Shown: positions 43,140 to 52,935, numbered from the stretch's first letter. The stretch is DNA of 64,000 nt from Verrucomicrobiota bacterium (GCA_023443455.1 JAEZUE010000103.1:92970-156969); one strand, 5' to 3'. Numbers and translations: made by a program. The notes: generated by a model not told the origin, from the letters alone.

Positions 43140-45116
43140 TCACACGTACGGCTCGTCGATCGCCGCGGCGAGGCGTTCGACCTTGCGGCGCTCCTCGACG
43201 AGGCGCTGCTGGTGCGCCGAGATCCGGGCCTCGAGGAGGTTCACCATTCCCTTCGCCTCGACCACCCGCGCCTCCTGGCCCCTCCGCTGCTGCTCCGCGA
43301 AGTCGATACGAGCGACCCTGCGTTGGCGGGTGAGGGCGGGGGTGCCGATGCCGATGCCGATCAGGATCGCCCCACAGAGCGCAAACGTGAGCCGTTGCTC
43401 GTTGGAAAACATCGCCGCCCAGAGGAAGGCCACGCCCGCCACATTCGAAAGCAGGGAGGCGCCCAGCCGCACCACATCCTGATCCACTCGGCTGCGCCAA
43501 GCGCGCTGCTTGTCCTTCTCGCGTTGCACGACATGGCCGCGGGCCTCCTCGAGCTCCTTGAACAGCGCGTCCCGCTCCTTCTCCAGCCGCGCCAGCGCGC
43601 CCGAGGCGGCCTTCCGCTCCGTTTCCAGTTCCTGGGCACGATCCGCCCACAGGCGCGTCGCCTTTTCGAGGTACCCCGCCCGCGTGGGCTCGGCGACCGC
43701 GTGGGCATAGTCCGCCACCAACGGGCGCACGCCGTCGGCAAAGCGGAGGTTCTCCGCCTCGGTCGACTCGAACGCGCTGCCGTGCATCTGCGCGAAACGC
43801 TCGAGCGCCTCGCCCTCGTGCGCCCCGAAACAGCCCTGCAACGCAGCCCGGTTGAAATGGCGGAAGACGCAAAGCTTCGCGGCGGACACCCGCTCCTCCT
43901 CGGAGGGAAAATGCAGGGCCAACGCGTCGAGCAGTTCGCCCACCGAACCGGCCTTGCGCGCGACCTCGGAGAATCGCCGGGACAGGCGTTCCTCCACCAT
44001 CCGCGCCACCGCACCCGGCAAACAGAGGCCGCCGTTGCGCAGGCTGCCGAACACCGGCACGACAGCACCCGCCGCAAGCAGGCCGGCGGCCGAGGCGGGG
44101 CCATCGGGGCCCAGCACCAGTTTCAAACCCTCCTCGTTGGCGAAGCCCAGACCCGCCACGGCGAGCAGCGCCTCGGCCGAGGGACTGGCCATGTGTTCGA
44201 TCGACGCGCCTAGTTCCTTCAGGGGCAGCAGGCGATGCCGCAGCAGCTCGATCATCGCGCCGGGCAGGCCCTCCCCGATCGCATGGCACGTCTTGGCCTC
44301 GTCGGCGCGGCGCGCATACAACGCGAGCAGCTCCACACTCTCCGCCTCGCTCATCGGCGGGATCTCGACGGAGAGAAACCGCATCGGCTGCGCCGCCCAC
44401 GCCACCGGTTCGAGCACCGTCGACAGGGAACGCTCGCCGACAAGGATCAGGAGGTAGTCGAGATGCGCCTTCACCTCGTCGAGGCGCGGGAGGAATTCGT
44501 TGGCCAACCACGCCGCGATGTCCGCCCCGAGCAACTCGAAGTCGTCGAGCACGAGCACCATCTTCTGGAATTTCGGCCGGATGAAGCCCCGCCGCTCCAC
44601 GCCGCTGTCGTAGGTCTCGTGGAATAGCGCATTGAGCAGCGCCCGCGCCGAGGACTCGTCGAGCCGGGTGGACAATCCACCCTGCGAGAACCGGTTGATC
44701 GCCCCCGAAAGCATCGAGCCGCCGATCGGCAGTTTCACCATCAACGCCCGCAGGAACGCCTGCCCATCCATGCCGGGTATCAAATCGGGCGCGACAAGAC
44801 TCACCGGATGCCCGGCCCGCACCATGCGGGCGAGCGCCTCCTCCACGAACCGGCTCTTGCCCGCCCCCGGTTCGCCGCTCACCCCGACGATGCGCGCGGC
44901 CGAGCGGGCATCCTCCGAAACCGCCCCGATGAACTGCGCCATCTGCTGCTCCCGCCCGACGAAACGCGCGACCAGCCGGCCGGGCGCATTGGCACCCGTC
45001 CCGCCGCGGATGCGGATGCGGGCCGACCTGCTTCGTCTGGTGTCCGTTCTGGTATCTGCGCTCACAATGCTCCGGGTGGAAATCGGGACTCTCCCGACTT
45101 CCATCGGCCCATTCAT
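43140..45116 (-). CDS. Membrane STAND-like/AAA_16 ATPase with C-terminal coiled coil and two membrane helices
   Basis: 658 residues. FVGREQQMAQFIGAV opens an AAA_16/STAND module with Walker A GEPGAGKSR (81-89) and Walker B MVLVLDDFELL (Asp191-Asp192), then winged-helix-like segments to about residue 400 and a helical region to 485. A coiled coil (about 490-540, ELETERKAASGALARLEKERDALFKELEEAR) leads to two membrane helices (about 550-595) and a second coiled coil to the end. STAND proteins act as switches, in signalling, apoptosis-like and antiphage pathways. The tandem of membrane helices at the effector end is unusual. No partner is evident. The start is uncertain; another Met lies four codons in. 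Confidence 0.7.
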   Translation of the reverse strand: MNGPMEVGRVPISTRSIVSADTRTDTRRSRSARIRIRGGTGANAPGRLVARFVGREQQMAQFIGAVSEDARSAARIVGVSGEPGAGKSRFVEEALARMVRAGHPVSLVAPDLIPGMDGQAFLRALMVKLPIGGSMLSGAINRFSQGGLSTRLDESSARALLNALFHETYDSGVERRGFIRPKFQKMVLVLDDFELLGADIAAWLANEFLPRLDEVKAHLDYLLILVGERSLSTVLEPVAWAAQPMRFLSVEIPPMSEAESVELLALYARRADEAKTCHAIGEGLPGAMIELLRHRLLPLKELGASIEHMASPSAEALLAVAGLGFANEEGLKLVLGPDGPASAAGLLAAGAVVPVFGSLRNGGLCLPGAVARMVEERLSRRFSEVARKAGSVGELLDALALHFPSEEERVSAAKLCVFRHFNRAALQGCFGAHEGEALERFAQMHGSAFESTEAENLRFADGVRPLVADYAHAVAEPTRAGYLEKATRLWADRAQELETERKAASGALARLEKERDALFKELEEARGHVVQREKDKQRAWRSRVDQDVVRLGASLLSNVAGVAFLWAAMFSNEQRLTFALCGAILIGIGIGTPALTRQRRVARIDFAEQQRRGQEARVVEAKGMVNLLEARISAHQQRLVEERRKVERLAAAIDEPYV

Positions 45117-45228
45117 CCGTCACCCAAACAAAAGATGCCCCGCCTCGCCGCGGCCGGTGAGGGTTGAACTGCGGAAACGGCGAAGTCGGCCGATAGATTC
45201 TCCGCCCCTGTGCACGGCTTCACCCCGG

Positions 45229-47733
45229 ATGCACATGAATACACCGTCCACTTTTCTCCTTCTCGGCGCCGCCGCACTCTGCGCCTGCGCCCAACCCTAT
45301 CCCGCCCCGGTCGACGAGACCCGGGTGGATGCCCTCCTCGCCCAGCTCACCCTGGAGGAGAAAGTCGAGCTGCTCTCCGGTGACGAGAGCGACTTCAACG
45401 CGCAGGGCGTGGCCCGCGTGGGCATCCCCTCGCTGCGCATGGCCGACGGCCCGGTCGGCGTCCGCCTCGGGAGTTCCACCGCGTTTCCCGTCTCGATCAA
45501 TCTCGCCGCCACCTGGGACCCCGCACTCGCGGAACGTTTCGGCAGCGCCCTCGCCGACGAGACCCTCGCCAAGGGGCGCACCTGCATCCTCGGTCCGTGC
45601 GTGGGCATCCACCGCTTCCCGCTCAACGGCCGCAATTTCGAGAGCTACGGCGAGGACCCGTGGCTCTCCTCGCGCATCGCGGTCGGCACGATCCGCGGCA
45701 TCCAGAGCCGCGGGGTCGTGGCCACGGTCAAACACTTCGCCGTCAACGACCAGGAATGGGAGCGCCGCGAGATCGATGTGCTCGTCGACGAACGCACGCT
45801 GCGCGAAATCCATCTGCCCGCCTTCGAAGCCGCCGTGCGCGAGGCCGGGGTGCTCGCCGTGATGGCCTCCTACAACCGCATCAACGGCCCGCACGCCAGC
45901 CAATGCGCCCCGCTGCTCCACGGCATTCTCAAACGCGAATGGGGCTTCCCCGGCATCGTCATGTCCGACTGGGACTCCGTCTACACCGCCGCCGGCGCCG
46001 CCAACGCCGGCCTCGATCTCGAGATGCCCAGCGCGTTGTGGTTCGGCGCCCCCCTGCTCGACGCCGTGCGCGACGGGCGGGTTGCGGTGGCGACGCTCGA
46101 CGACAAGGTGCGCCGCCACCTCCGGGTGCGCCTCGCCGCCGGCATCTTCGACCATCCCGCGCCACCCGAAAACGAGTCGCTCGTATCCAATGATATCCAC
46201 CGTCGCCTTGCCCGCGAGATCGCGCACGAGAGCATCGTCCTGCTCAAGAACGACGAAAACCTCCTGCCGCTGGCGCCGGAGAAACTTCGGCGGGTGGCGT
46301 TGATCGGCCCGGCCATGAGCCGCGCACGCACCGGCGGCGGCGGCAGCTCCCTCGTGTTGCCCAGGCACCCGACCACGCCGCTCGAGGGCATCGCCGCCTC
46401 ATTGGCGCCGTCGGTCGAATACAGCTTCGAGGAGGGCGTCGTCATCGACCCGTACCGACCCGCGGCGGTGCCGGCGGAATGTTTCACCCTGCCCGACCGC
46501 TCCGGCCCGGGAGTGCGCGCCGAGTACTTCCCCAACGCAGACTGCGACGGCGAACCCACGCTGGTGCGCACCGAACCCTCCATCGACTTCGCCCTGCTCG
46601 GCGGATCGCCGGCCCCGGATCTCGACAAGGACCATTTCTCCGCGCGCTGGACCGGCTGGTTCACCCCGCCCGTCACCCACGACTACCAGCTCGCCCTCGC
46701 CAGCGACGACGGCTCGCGGCTCTGGCTCGACGGCGAACTCGTGATCGACCACTGGGGTGCCCACAGCATGGACACGAAGGTGGCCACGATCCGCCTCGAG
46801 GGCGGCCGCGCCTACCGCCTGCGCGCCGAGTTCTGCGAACTCGGCGGCGACGCCACCATGCGTTTCGGCTGGCGCGCCCCCGACGACCACACACCCCCGC
46901 CCAGCATCGAGGCGGCGGTCGCGGCGGCGCGCACCGCCGATGTCGCGATCGTGGCGGTCGGGCTCGCGTCGTTCCTCGAGGGGGAAGGCCACGATGTCGC
47001 CGATTTCCAGCTTCCAGGCGAGCAGGACGCCCTCGTGCGGGCCGTCGCCGCCGCCAATCCCCGCACCGTCGTGGTCGTCTACGGCGGCGTGCCGCAACGC
47101 CTCGAACACTGGATCTGCCGTGTGCCCGCGGTGCTCGCCGCGTTCTACCCCGGGCAGGAGGGCGGCGCCGCGCTGGCCGACCTGCTTCTCGGGCGCGAGG
47201 CCCCCTCCGGCCGCCTCCCCTTCTCGTATATCCAGTGCCGCGAGCAGTCGCCGGCCTTCGCCGGCTACCGCACTCCGGACCTGAAATCTCGATACACCGA
47301 AGGCGTCTTCGTCGGCTACCGTTGGCTCGATGCGCACGGGATCGCACCGTTGTTCCCCTTCGGGCACGGCCTCACCTACACGACCTTCGCCTACGCCAAT
47401 CTCCGCGCCACCCGCGCCGGCGACGGCACGACGCGGGTCTCCGTCGACATCACCAACACCGGCGACCGCGAGGGCGCGGAAGTGGTGCAGCTCTATGTCG
47501 CCCCGCCGGCGGACACCCCCGTGCCGCGTCCGCCGCAGGAGCTGAAGGCGTTCGCGAAGGTGCGGCTCGCCCCCGGCGAAACCCGCACGGTCGAGCTGCC
47601 GCTCGGGCCACGCGCCTTCCAATTCTGGTCCCCGGACACCCAAGGCTGGACCACGGCCCCCGGCGCACACGAACTCCGCGTCGGCGCGTCGTCGCGCGAC
47701 ATCCGCGCCCGCACGGCGCTGGAAATGAAGTAG
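45229..47733 (+). CDS. GH3 glycoside hydrolase with inserted PA14 domain, lipoprotein-like signal
   Basis: 834 residues. A signal (FLLLGAAALCAC) ends in cysteines fitting a lipobox. The GH3 barrel has VKHFAVNDQEWERREIDVLVDER and the nucleophile Asp247 in VMSDWDS. In the second domain, after SSLVLPRHPTTPLEGI, a PA14 domain is inserted (about 425-560: GVRAEYFPN, FSARWTGWFTPPVTHDYQLALASDDGSRLWLDGELVIDHW), as in many verrucomicrobial and Bacteroidetes beta-glucosidases. A fibronectin-III-like end follows (GHGLTYTTFAYANLRATR). Start could also be the Met two codons later. The TAG stop is provided by the GTAG of a following REP hairpin. Confidence 0.92.
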   Translation: MHMNTPSTFLLLGAAALCACAQPYPAPVDETRVDALLAQLTLEEKVELLSGDESDFNAQGVARVGIPSLRMADGPVGVRLGSSTAFPVSINLAATWDPALAERFGSALADETLAKGRTCILGPCVGIHRFPLNGRNFESYGEDPWLSSRIAVGTIRGIQSRGVVATVKHFAVNDQEWERREIDVLVDERTLREIHLPAFEAAVREAGVLAVMASYNRINGPHASQCAPLLHGILKREWGFPGIVMSDWDSVYTAAGAANAGLDLEMPSALWFGAPLLDAVRDGRVAVATLDDKVRRHLRVRLAAGIFDHPAPPENESLVSNDIHRRLAREIAHESIVLLKNDENLLPLAPEKLRRVALIGPAMSRARTGGGGSSLVLPRHPTTPLEGIAASLAPSVEYSFEEGVVIDPYRPAAVPAECFTLPDRSGPGVRAEYFPNADCDGEPTLVRTEPSIDFALLGGSPAPDLDKDHFSARWTGWFTPPVTHDYQLALASDDGSRLWLDGELVIDHWGAHSMDTKVATIRLEGGRAYRLRAEFCELGGDATMRFGWRAPDDHTPPPSIEAAVAAARTADVAIVAVGLASFLEGEGHDVADFQLPGEQDALVRAVAAANPRTVVVVYGGVPQRLEHWICRVPAVLAAFYPGQEGGAALADLLLGREAPSGRLPFSYIQCREQSPAFAGYRTPDLKSRYTEGVFVGYRWLDAHGIAPLFPFGHGLTYTTFAYANLRATRAGDGTTRVSVDITNTGDREGAEVVQLYVAPPADTPVPRPPQELKAFAKVRLAPGETRTVELPLGPRAFQFWSPDTQGWTTAPGAHELRVGASSRDIRARTALEMK

Positions 47734-47753
47734 GCCCGGTCTGCGACCGGGCC
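47731..47753. repeat. REP hairpin of the GACCGG family
   Basis: GGCCCGGTC and GACCGGGCC form a perfect 9-base stem around TGC, headed by GTAG. The TAG is the GH3 stop codon at 47731-47733. There is no T-run, so it is not a clear terminator. It lies between two convergent genes. Confidence 0.7.
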
Positions 47754-47785
47754 CACGCAAACACCAAAGCGAATAGCCAACCGCC

Positions 47786-48739
47786 TCAGCGGTGCAGTGC
47801 GACCTCGAGCAGTTCGTCGACGCTGGTGTCCGCCACGCACTGGTAGCGGTCGCTGGCGCCGTAGTAGAGCTTGATCGAGCCGTCGGGCTCGACGACGTGC
47901 GAGGAGGCGAAGACGCAGTTCGGCGTGTGGCCGAAGTTCTCATACGGTTCCTCGGGGGTGAGGATGCACTCGTCGCCGACGCGGATCAGCTTCGACGGAT
48001 CCTTCAGGTCGGCCAGCGCCACGCCGGCGTGGTAGAGGAACTCGTAGTCGCACACGACCGAGACGGCGTGGAAGATGATCAGCCAGCCCTGCTTGGTCCG
48101 GATCGGGGTGCCGCAGGGGCCGATCTTGCCCCAGCCGAACGAGCACTGGCCCTGGTTCATGAGCAGGCTCTGTTGTCCCCAGAACTTGAGGTCGGGGGAG
48201 CGCGTCACCCAGATCTCGCCGAGGGCGTTGGGGCGTTCGAGGGCGGTGTAGAGACCGTCGATCTTCTCGGGGAAGAGCACGGTGTTGCGGAAGCCCATGC
48301 CGGTGATGAAGCCCTCCCACTTGAAGGTCCTCATGTCCTTCGAGGTCATGTGGCCCATGCGCGACTCGGAGGCGTGGCAGCAGAAGGTGATGTGGTAGGT
48401 GTCGCCGATCTTGGTGATGCGCGGGTCGTACTGGACGCGGGCGTACTTGCGGTACTCCGGATCGTCGGGCATCGGGATGATCTCGCCGATTTTCCAGCCG
48501 TCGTAGCCGTTCTTCGACTCGGCCACGCAGAAGAAGTTGTAGAAGTTGTAGCCTTCGCAGCGCAGGACCATCACGTAGCGGTCCTTGTGCTTCACCACCG
48601 AGCTGTTGAAGATGCCGCGGCAGGAGAACGGCACCATGTCGGCGGTGATGATCGGGTTCTTCTTGTAGCGGCGGACCGGGCGGCCCTTCGCATACACACG
48701 CTTTTCGGGGAACTGCGGAGATTTGGTTTTCTTCGTCAT
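47786..48739 (-). CDS. GH130-family beta-mannoside phosphorylase-like protein
   Basis: 317 residues, standard for GH130. It has RYKKNPIITADMVPFSCRGIFNSSVVKHKDRYVMVLRCE, the catalytic Asp in VQYDPRITKIGDTYHITFC, and VTRSPDLKFWG with LIIFHAV and FVASSHVVEPDGSIKLYYGASDRYQCVADTSVDELL-type five-bladed propeller motifs. GH130 enzymes phosphorolyse or hydrolyse beta-mannosides; the precise specificity cannot be read. There is no signal peptide, so it works in the cytoplasm on imported sugars. The ATG at 48739 gives MTKKTKSP. It is convergent with the PA14-containing GH3 gene. Confidence 0.92.
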   Translation of the reverse strand: MTKKTKSPQFPEKRVYAKGRPVRRYKKNPIITADMVPFSCRGIFNSSVVKHKDRYVMVLRCEGYNFYNFFCVAESKNGYDGWKIGEIIPMPDDPEYRKYARVQYDPRITKIGDTYHITFCCHASESRMGHMTSKDMRTFKWEGFITGMGFRNTVLFPEKIDGLYTALERPNALGEIWVTRSPDLKFWGQQSLLMNQGQCSFGWGKIGPCGTPIRTKQGWLIIFHAVSVVCDYEFLYHAGVALADLKDPSKLIRVGDECILTPEEPYENFGHTPNCVFASSHVVEPDGSIKLYYGASDRYQCVADTSVDELLEVALHR

Positions 48740-48922
48740 GTTTTCGGGAGGGATCGTCGAAAATGGGGACCACCGGAGCGCATGGCGAGTCACGATCCGC
48801 CACCGAATCCATTCGCGCCATGCATGACGCCGCTCCGCCCCAGCCCAGGGAAGCGATCCTCACAGATTGTTTGAGCGAACCGGCGTTGAACTCTGCCCCA
48901 ATCCGACTGTCCTATCTCTCCC

Positions 48923-50635
48923 ATGAAGAAGCCGCTCGTCTTCGGTGCCACCGGCACAGCCCTTGCGATTTTTGCGCTGATCGCGGCCCAACCGGAGCCC
49001 ACGCGCCCCACCACGGCCCCCCACTCGAGCCCCTCGGCCGGCGCCGCCGTCGACCACGCGCCCCCCAACCTCGTGGCGCCACTTTTTCAACACAGCCCCG
49101 CCGAACCTACGCAACCGGCCCAACGCCTTCCGCGGCGCCAACCCGGCGAGCGCCGCTTCGCCCGCGCCGAACTGGGCAAGGTCATGCCCGGCCTCGATGG
49201 ACCCGTGGCCGACTGGCGCACGTTCGCACCCGCCAAGCTCACCGTCGTGACGATCGACGGCATGCCGCTGGAGTTTTCCGTCCGCTCCGTGAACAACGAC
49301 GGCAAACGCACCACCTGGGTCGGCACCAATCCGACCGACGGCACCACGCTCGTCGCAGTGGGCACCGAAGATCTCTGGGATGCCATCATCACCATCCCCG
49401 GAGCCGACGAGTACAGCATCAAGATCACCCCCGACCTTGTCCGCGTTTTCGAGACCAGCTCGGTCGGGGCGGTCTGCGGCGAACCGATCCTGGCCGCCGA
49501 CGCCTTGGTGCAGGCCGCCCAGGAAGCGCTCGCCAACCCCACCGTCTCGCTGGCCGAGTCCACCACGACCACGCTCTACAAATCCGACCTGCTCGTCCTC
49601 TACGATGTCGGCACCCGGAACGACTGGGGCAGCGCCGAGGAAACCGAAAACCGCATCGCCGCCGTCGTCGCCGCCTCCAACACCTACCTCACCGACAGCA
49701 AGGTCGACAACCTCCAGTGGCGGCTCGTCGGCACGGCGCTGGCTCCGAGCTATACCGGCACCGACTCGCTCGAGGACGACCTCGACCGGCTCGCGGATCT
49801 CTCGACCGAGCTCGGCCGCTTCGCCCGCGACCAGCGCGCGAGCCGCGGGGCCGACCAGGTCATGTTCATCGTCTCCGGCGACAAGGACTACGCCGGCATC
49901 GCCTACACCCCGGGCCACCTCTCGGTCGTCTCCCATCCCGGCACCTCCGCCACCGCCGCCCACGAACTCGCCCACAATCTCGGCTGCCGCCACGACCGCG
50001 AAACCGCCGAGGCGAGCGACAACGACGGCCGCTACTACTACGGCCACCGCTTCACCTACGACAACCGCGACGTCGGCACGCTCATGTCCTACGCCGACTA
50101 CTACATCCCCTACTATTCGAACCCCACGGTCACCTACGAGGGCATCGCCACCGGGGTGGAGTCGGGACAGCCCAAGGCCGCCGACAACGCCCGTTGGCTC
50201 CGTGAGCACGCCGAGGACATCGCCGCCCTCGTGCCCACCAAACAGGTGGACCTGCCCGTCATCACCACCCAACCGTCGTCGGTCACCGTCACCGCCGGCC
50301 AGGCGTTCTCCCTGAGCGTGACCGCCACCGGCAACTCGCTGACCTACCAGTGGAGCCGCAACGGCGTCTCGATCGTCGGCGCCACCTCGACCACCTACTC
50401 GAAGACCTCCAGCACCAGTTCCGACGCCGGCAACTACACCGTCACCGTCGCCAACACCGCCGGCACCGTCACCAGCAGCACCGCCACCGTGACCGTCAAC
50501 GCGGCACCCACGACACCGACCACGCCGTCCTCCTCGGGTGGCAGCTCGGGTGGCGGGGGCGGCGGCGCCTTCGGACTGCTCGGAGCCGCCGCGTTCCTGT
50601 TCCTGCTCGGTCGTGCCTTCAGCACACGGCCATAG
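48923..50635 (+). CDS. Secreted metzincin metalloprotease with Ig-like domain and Gly-rich C-terminal anchor
   Basis: 570 residues. A signal helix (LVFGATGTALAIFALIAA) precedes a pro-region and a reprolysin-like catalytic domain with HELAHNLGCRHD (His347, Glu348, His351, His357) and the Met-turn TLMSYADYY. The zinc motif HExxHxxGxxH and the Met-turn are those of metzincins, M12B-like. Residues about 446-530 form an Ig-like domain (VITTQPSSVTVTAGQAFSLSVTATG). The tail GGGGGGAFG then a hydrophobic helix and R...R matches that of the xylanase at 7064. The protein should degrade protein outside the cell; whether it stays attached is inferred from the tail. Confidence 0.9.
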   Translation: MKKPLVFGATGTALAIFALIAAQPEPTRPTTAPHSSPSAGAAVDHAPPNLVAPLFQHSPAEPTQPAQRLPRRQPGERRFARAELGKVMPGLDGPVADWRTFAPAKLTVVTIDGMPLEFSVRSVNNDGKRTTWVGTNPTDGTTLVAVGTEDLWDAIITIPGADEYSIKITPDLVRVFETSSVGAVCGEPILAADALVQAAQEALANPTVSLAESTTTTLYKSDLLVLYDVGTRNDWGSAEETENRIAAVVAASNTYLTDSKVDNLQWRLVGTALAPSYTGTDSLEDDLDRLADLSTELGRFARDQRASRGADQVMFIVSGDKDYAGIAYTPGHLSVVSHPGTSATAAHELAHNLGCRHDRETAEASDNDGRYYYGHRFTYDNRDVGTLMSYADYYIPYYSNPTVTYEGIATGVESGQPKAADNARWLREHAEDIAALVPTKQVDLPVITTQPSSVTVTAGQAFSLSVTATGNSLTYQWSRNGVSIVGATSTTYSKTSSTSSDAGNYTVTVANTAGTVTSSTATVTVNAAPTTPTTPSSSGGSSGGGGGGAFGLLGAAAFLFLLGRAFSTRP

Positions 50636-50795
50636 CCCGGAGGGTTCACCCTCCAGGCGAGGAACGTGATGGAAGCGCGCGGCGGATTCCGTGAGAGCGT
50701 CGCGCCAACCGATGGCCTTCGGAGTGAGGCCAAGCCATGGCCGGAGGCAGGAGACGCGGCCTTGATGGTGCCGTCCGCTGCGCCCCACACGGACG

Positions 50796-50827
50796 AAAGG
50801 CCGCGGGCTCGGAAGCCCGCGGCCTTT
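50796..50827. terminator. Bidirectional terminator between protease and transketolase genes
   Basis: A perfect 14-base stem AAAGGCCGCGGGCT/AGCCCGCGGCCTTT closes a 4-base loop. A- and T-runs sit at its two outer ends, so it can stop transcripts from either convergent gene. Another hairpin, GGAGGGTTCACCCTCC, lies just past the protease stop. Confidence 0.85.
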
Positions 50828-50866
50828 CTGCTTAGTTAACCCTGTGGGGAAATCGAAGCGGCACGC

Positions 50867-52855
50867 TCAGAGCGCCTGCGCGGCGGCGACCACGGCCTCG
50901 GCGGTGATGCCGAGCTCCTTGAACACCGTGCCGCCCGGCGCGCTGATGCCGAAACGGTCGATGCCGATCACCTTGCCGTCGAGTCCGACGTACTGATACC
51001 AGAGGCCGGTCACGCCCGCCTCGATGGCGACGCGCTTGCGGCACGCGGCCGGCAGCACCTCGGCCCGGTACTCGGCGGACTGGCGGTTGAAGATCTCGAA
51101 GCTGGGAACCGAGACCACGCGGGCGCCGGCACCGAGCTGCTTGGCGGCGGCAACCGCGAACTGCACCTCGCTGCCCGAGGCGAGCAGGATGTGCGTGAGC
51201 TCGGCGGTCTCCTTCACGGCGATGTACGCGCCGCGCAGCACGCCTTCGCGGCGGGTCTGCACCGGGATGTCGTTGAGCATCGGCAGCGCCTGGCGGGTGA
51301 GCGCGAGCAGCGTCGGCCCGTCCTTGCGGGTCACGGCCGAGGCGAACGCACCGGCGACCTCCTCCGGATCGGCCGGACGGATGACGTCGAGATTCGGGAT
51401 CACGCGCAGACCGGAAACCGTCTCGACGGGCTGGTGGGTCGGGCCGTCCTCACCCACGCCGATCGAATCGTGCGTGTAGATGTAGGTGACGGGCAACTTC
51501 GCGAGCGAGGCGATGCGCATCGCCGGGCGGGAGTAGTCGGCGAAGACCAGGAACGTGGCGCACGAGGTGCGGAAGATGCCGTCGTAGGCGATGCCGTTGT
51601 TGATCGCGGCCATCGCATGCTCGCGGATGCCGAAACGGATGTTGCGGCCGGCGCGGTTGGCGGGCTCGAAATCCTTGTCGGCGGCGATGTAGTTGAGGGT
51701 CGAACCGTAGAGGTCGGCGCTGCCGGAGATGAAGAGCGGGAGCGCGGCGGCGACGGGCTGGAGCACGTCCTTGCCGGCGGCGCGGCTGGCGAGCTTCGCA
51801 TCGAGCGGGAATTCCGGGATCTTCGCCAGCACGTCGGTGGCGAGCGGGGCCTGCTGGGCACTCGCGAGCAGCGCGGCCTTCTCGGGATTCGCGACCTGCC
51901 AGGCCTGGAAGGTCTTCAGCCACTTCTTGTAGCCGCGCACGAGGCGCTTCTTGTGGTCGGCGAAATACGCGGCGACCGGCTCGCTGACGAAGAAATGCTG
52001 GTCGGCCGGGAGACCGAGGCCGGCCCGGGCGGCTTCGGCGAACTTCGCGCCGCCCTCGCCGTGGCCCTTCGGGGTGCCCTGCACCTCCGCGATGCCCTTG
52101 CCGATGACCGTCTTGGCGATGATCAGCTGCGGCTTGCCGGTCTTGGCCTTCTTGGCCTTCGTGACGGCCTTGACGATCGCGACCAGGTCGTGGCCGTCGA
52201 TGGTCTGCACGTCCCAGCCAATCGCCTTGAAACGCGCGGCGGTGTTCTCGCTCTGCGACTTGTCGGCCATCGCGTCGAGGGTGACGTCGTTCGAATCGTA
52301 GATGAGGATCAGGTTATCCAGCTTCTGGTGACCGGCGAAGGAGATCGCCTCGAGGGCCACGCCCTCCTGCATGCAGCCGTCGCCGGCGAGCGCGATCACG
52401 TGCGAGTCGAAGATGGTGTGCTCGGCGGTGTTGAAGCGCGCCGCGGCCATCTGGCCGGAGAGCGCGAAACCGACGGCGTTGGCCACGCCCTGGCCGAGGG
52501 GGCCGGAGGTGGTCTCGACGCCGGGCGTCTCCATGAACTCGGGATGGCCCGGGGTCTTCGAATGGAGCTGGCGGAAATTCTTCAGCTCCTCGATCGGGAG
52601 GTCGTAGCCGCTCAGGTGGAGCCAGCTGTAGAGGAACATCGAGCCGTGGCCCGCGGAGAGCACGAAACGGTCGCGGTTGAGCCAACGCGGTTCGGCGGGG
52701 TTGTGCACGAGGGTGTTGCCGTAGAGGGCGGCGCCGATTTCGGCGGACCCGAGCGGCAGGCCGAGGTGGCCGGAGCTGCACTTGTGGATGGCATCGATCG
52801 CGAGACCGCGGGCGATGTTGCTGGCTTGGGAGAGGACTTCGACGTTGAGAGCCAT
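50867..52855 (-). CDS. tkt: Transketolase
   Basis: 662 residues. Signature segments: SSGHLGLPLGSAEIGAALYG, the thiamine-diphosphate loop LAGDGCMQEGVALEAISFAG with YDSNDVTLD, RNIRFGIREHAMAAINNGIAYDG and HDSIGVGEDGPTHQPVE, where the active-site His residues and Glu sit. It moves two-carbon units between sugars in the pentose phosphate pathway. The ATG at 52855 begins MALNVEVLSQASNIARG. It appears single, with a bidirectional terminator beyond its stop and the recurrent ATTGTTAGCAT word about 80 bp before its start. Confidence 0.97.
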   Translation of the reverse strand: MALNVEVLSQASNIARGLAIDAIHKCSSGHLGLPLGSAEIGAALYGNTLVHNPAEPRWLNRDRFVLSAGHGSMFLYSWLHLSGYDLPIEELKNFRQLHSKTPGHPEFMETPGVETTSGPLGQGVANAVGFALSGQMAAARFNTAEHTIFDSHVIALAGDGCMQEGVALEAISFAGHQKLDNLILIYDSNDVTLDAMADKSQSENTAARFKAIGWDVQTIDGHDLVAIVKAVTKAKKAKTGKPQLIIAKTVIGKGIAEVQGTPKGHGEGGAKFAEAARAGLGLPADQHFFVSEPVAAYFADHKKRLVRGYKKWLKTFQAWQVANPEKAALLASAQQAPLATDVLAKIPEFPLDAKLASRAAGKDVLQPVAAALPLFISGSADLYGSTLNYIAADKDFEPANRAGRNIRFGIREHAMAAINNGIAYDGIFRTSCATFLVFADYSRPAMRIASLAKLPVTYIYTHDSIGVGEDGPTHQPVETVSGLRVIPNLDVIRPADPEEVAGAFASAVTRKDGPTLLALTRQALPMLNDIPVQTRREGVLRGAYIAVKETAELTHILLASGSEVQFAVAAAKQLGAGARVVSVPSFEIFNRQSAEYRAEVLPAACRKRVAIEAGVTGLWYQYVGLDGKVIGIDRFGISAPGGTVFKELGITAEAVVAAAQAL

Positions 52856-52935
52856 GGGAGTAAAAAGGGGGCTGAGGCTAGGGGGCGGAAGCGGGCGGGC
52901 GAAAGGAAAAAGGCGAAAAGGCCTTTTCGGCACCC

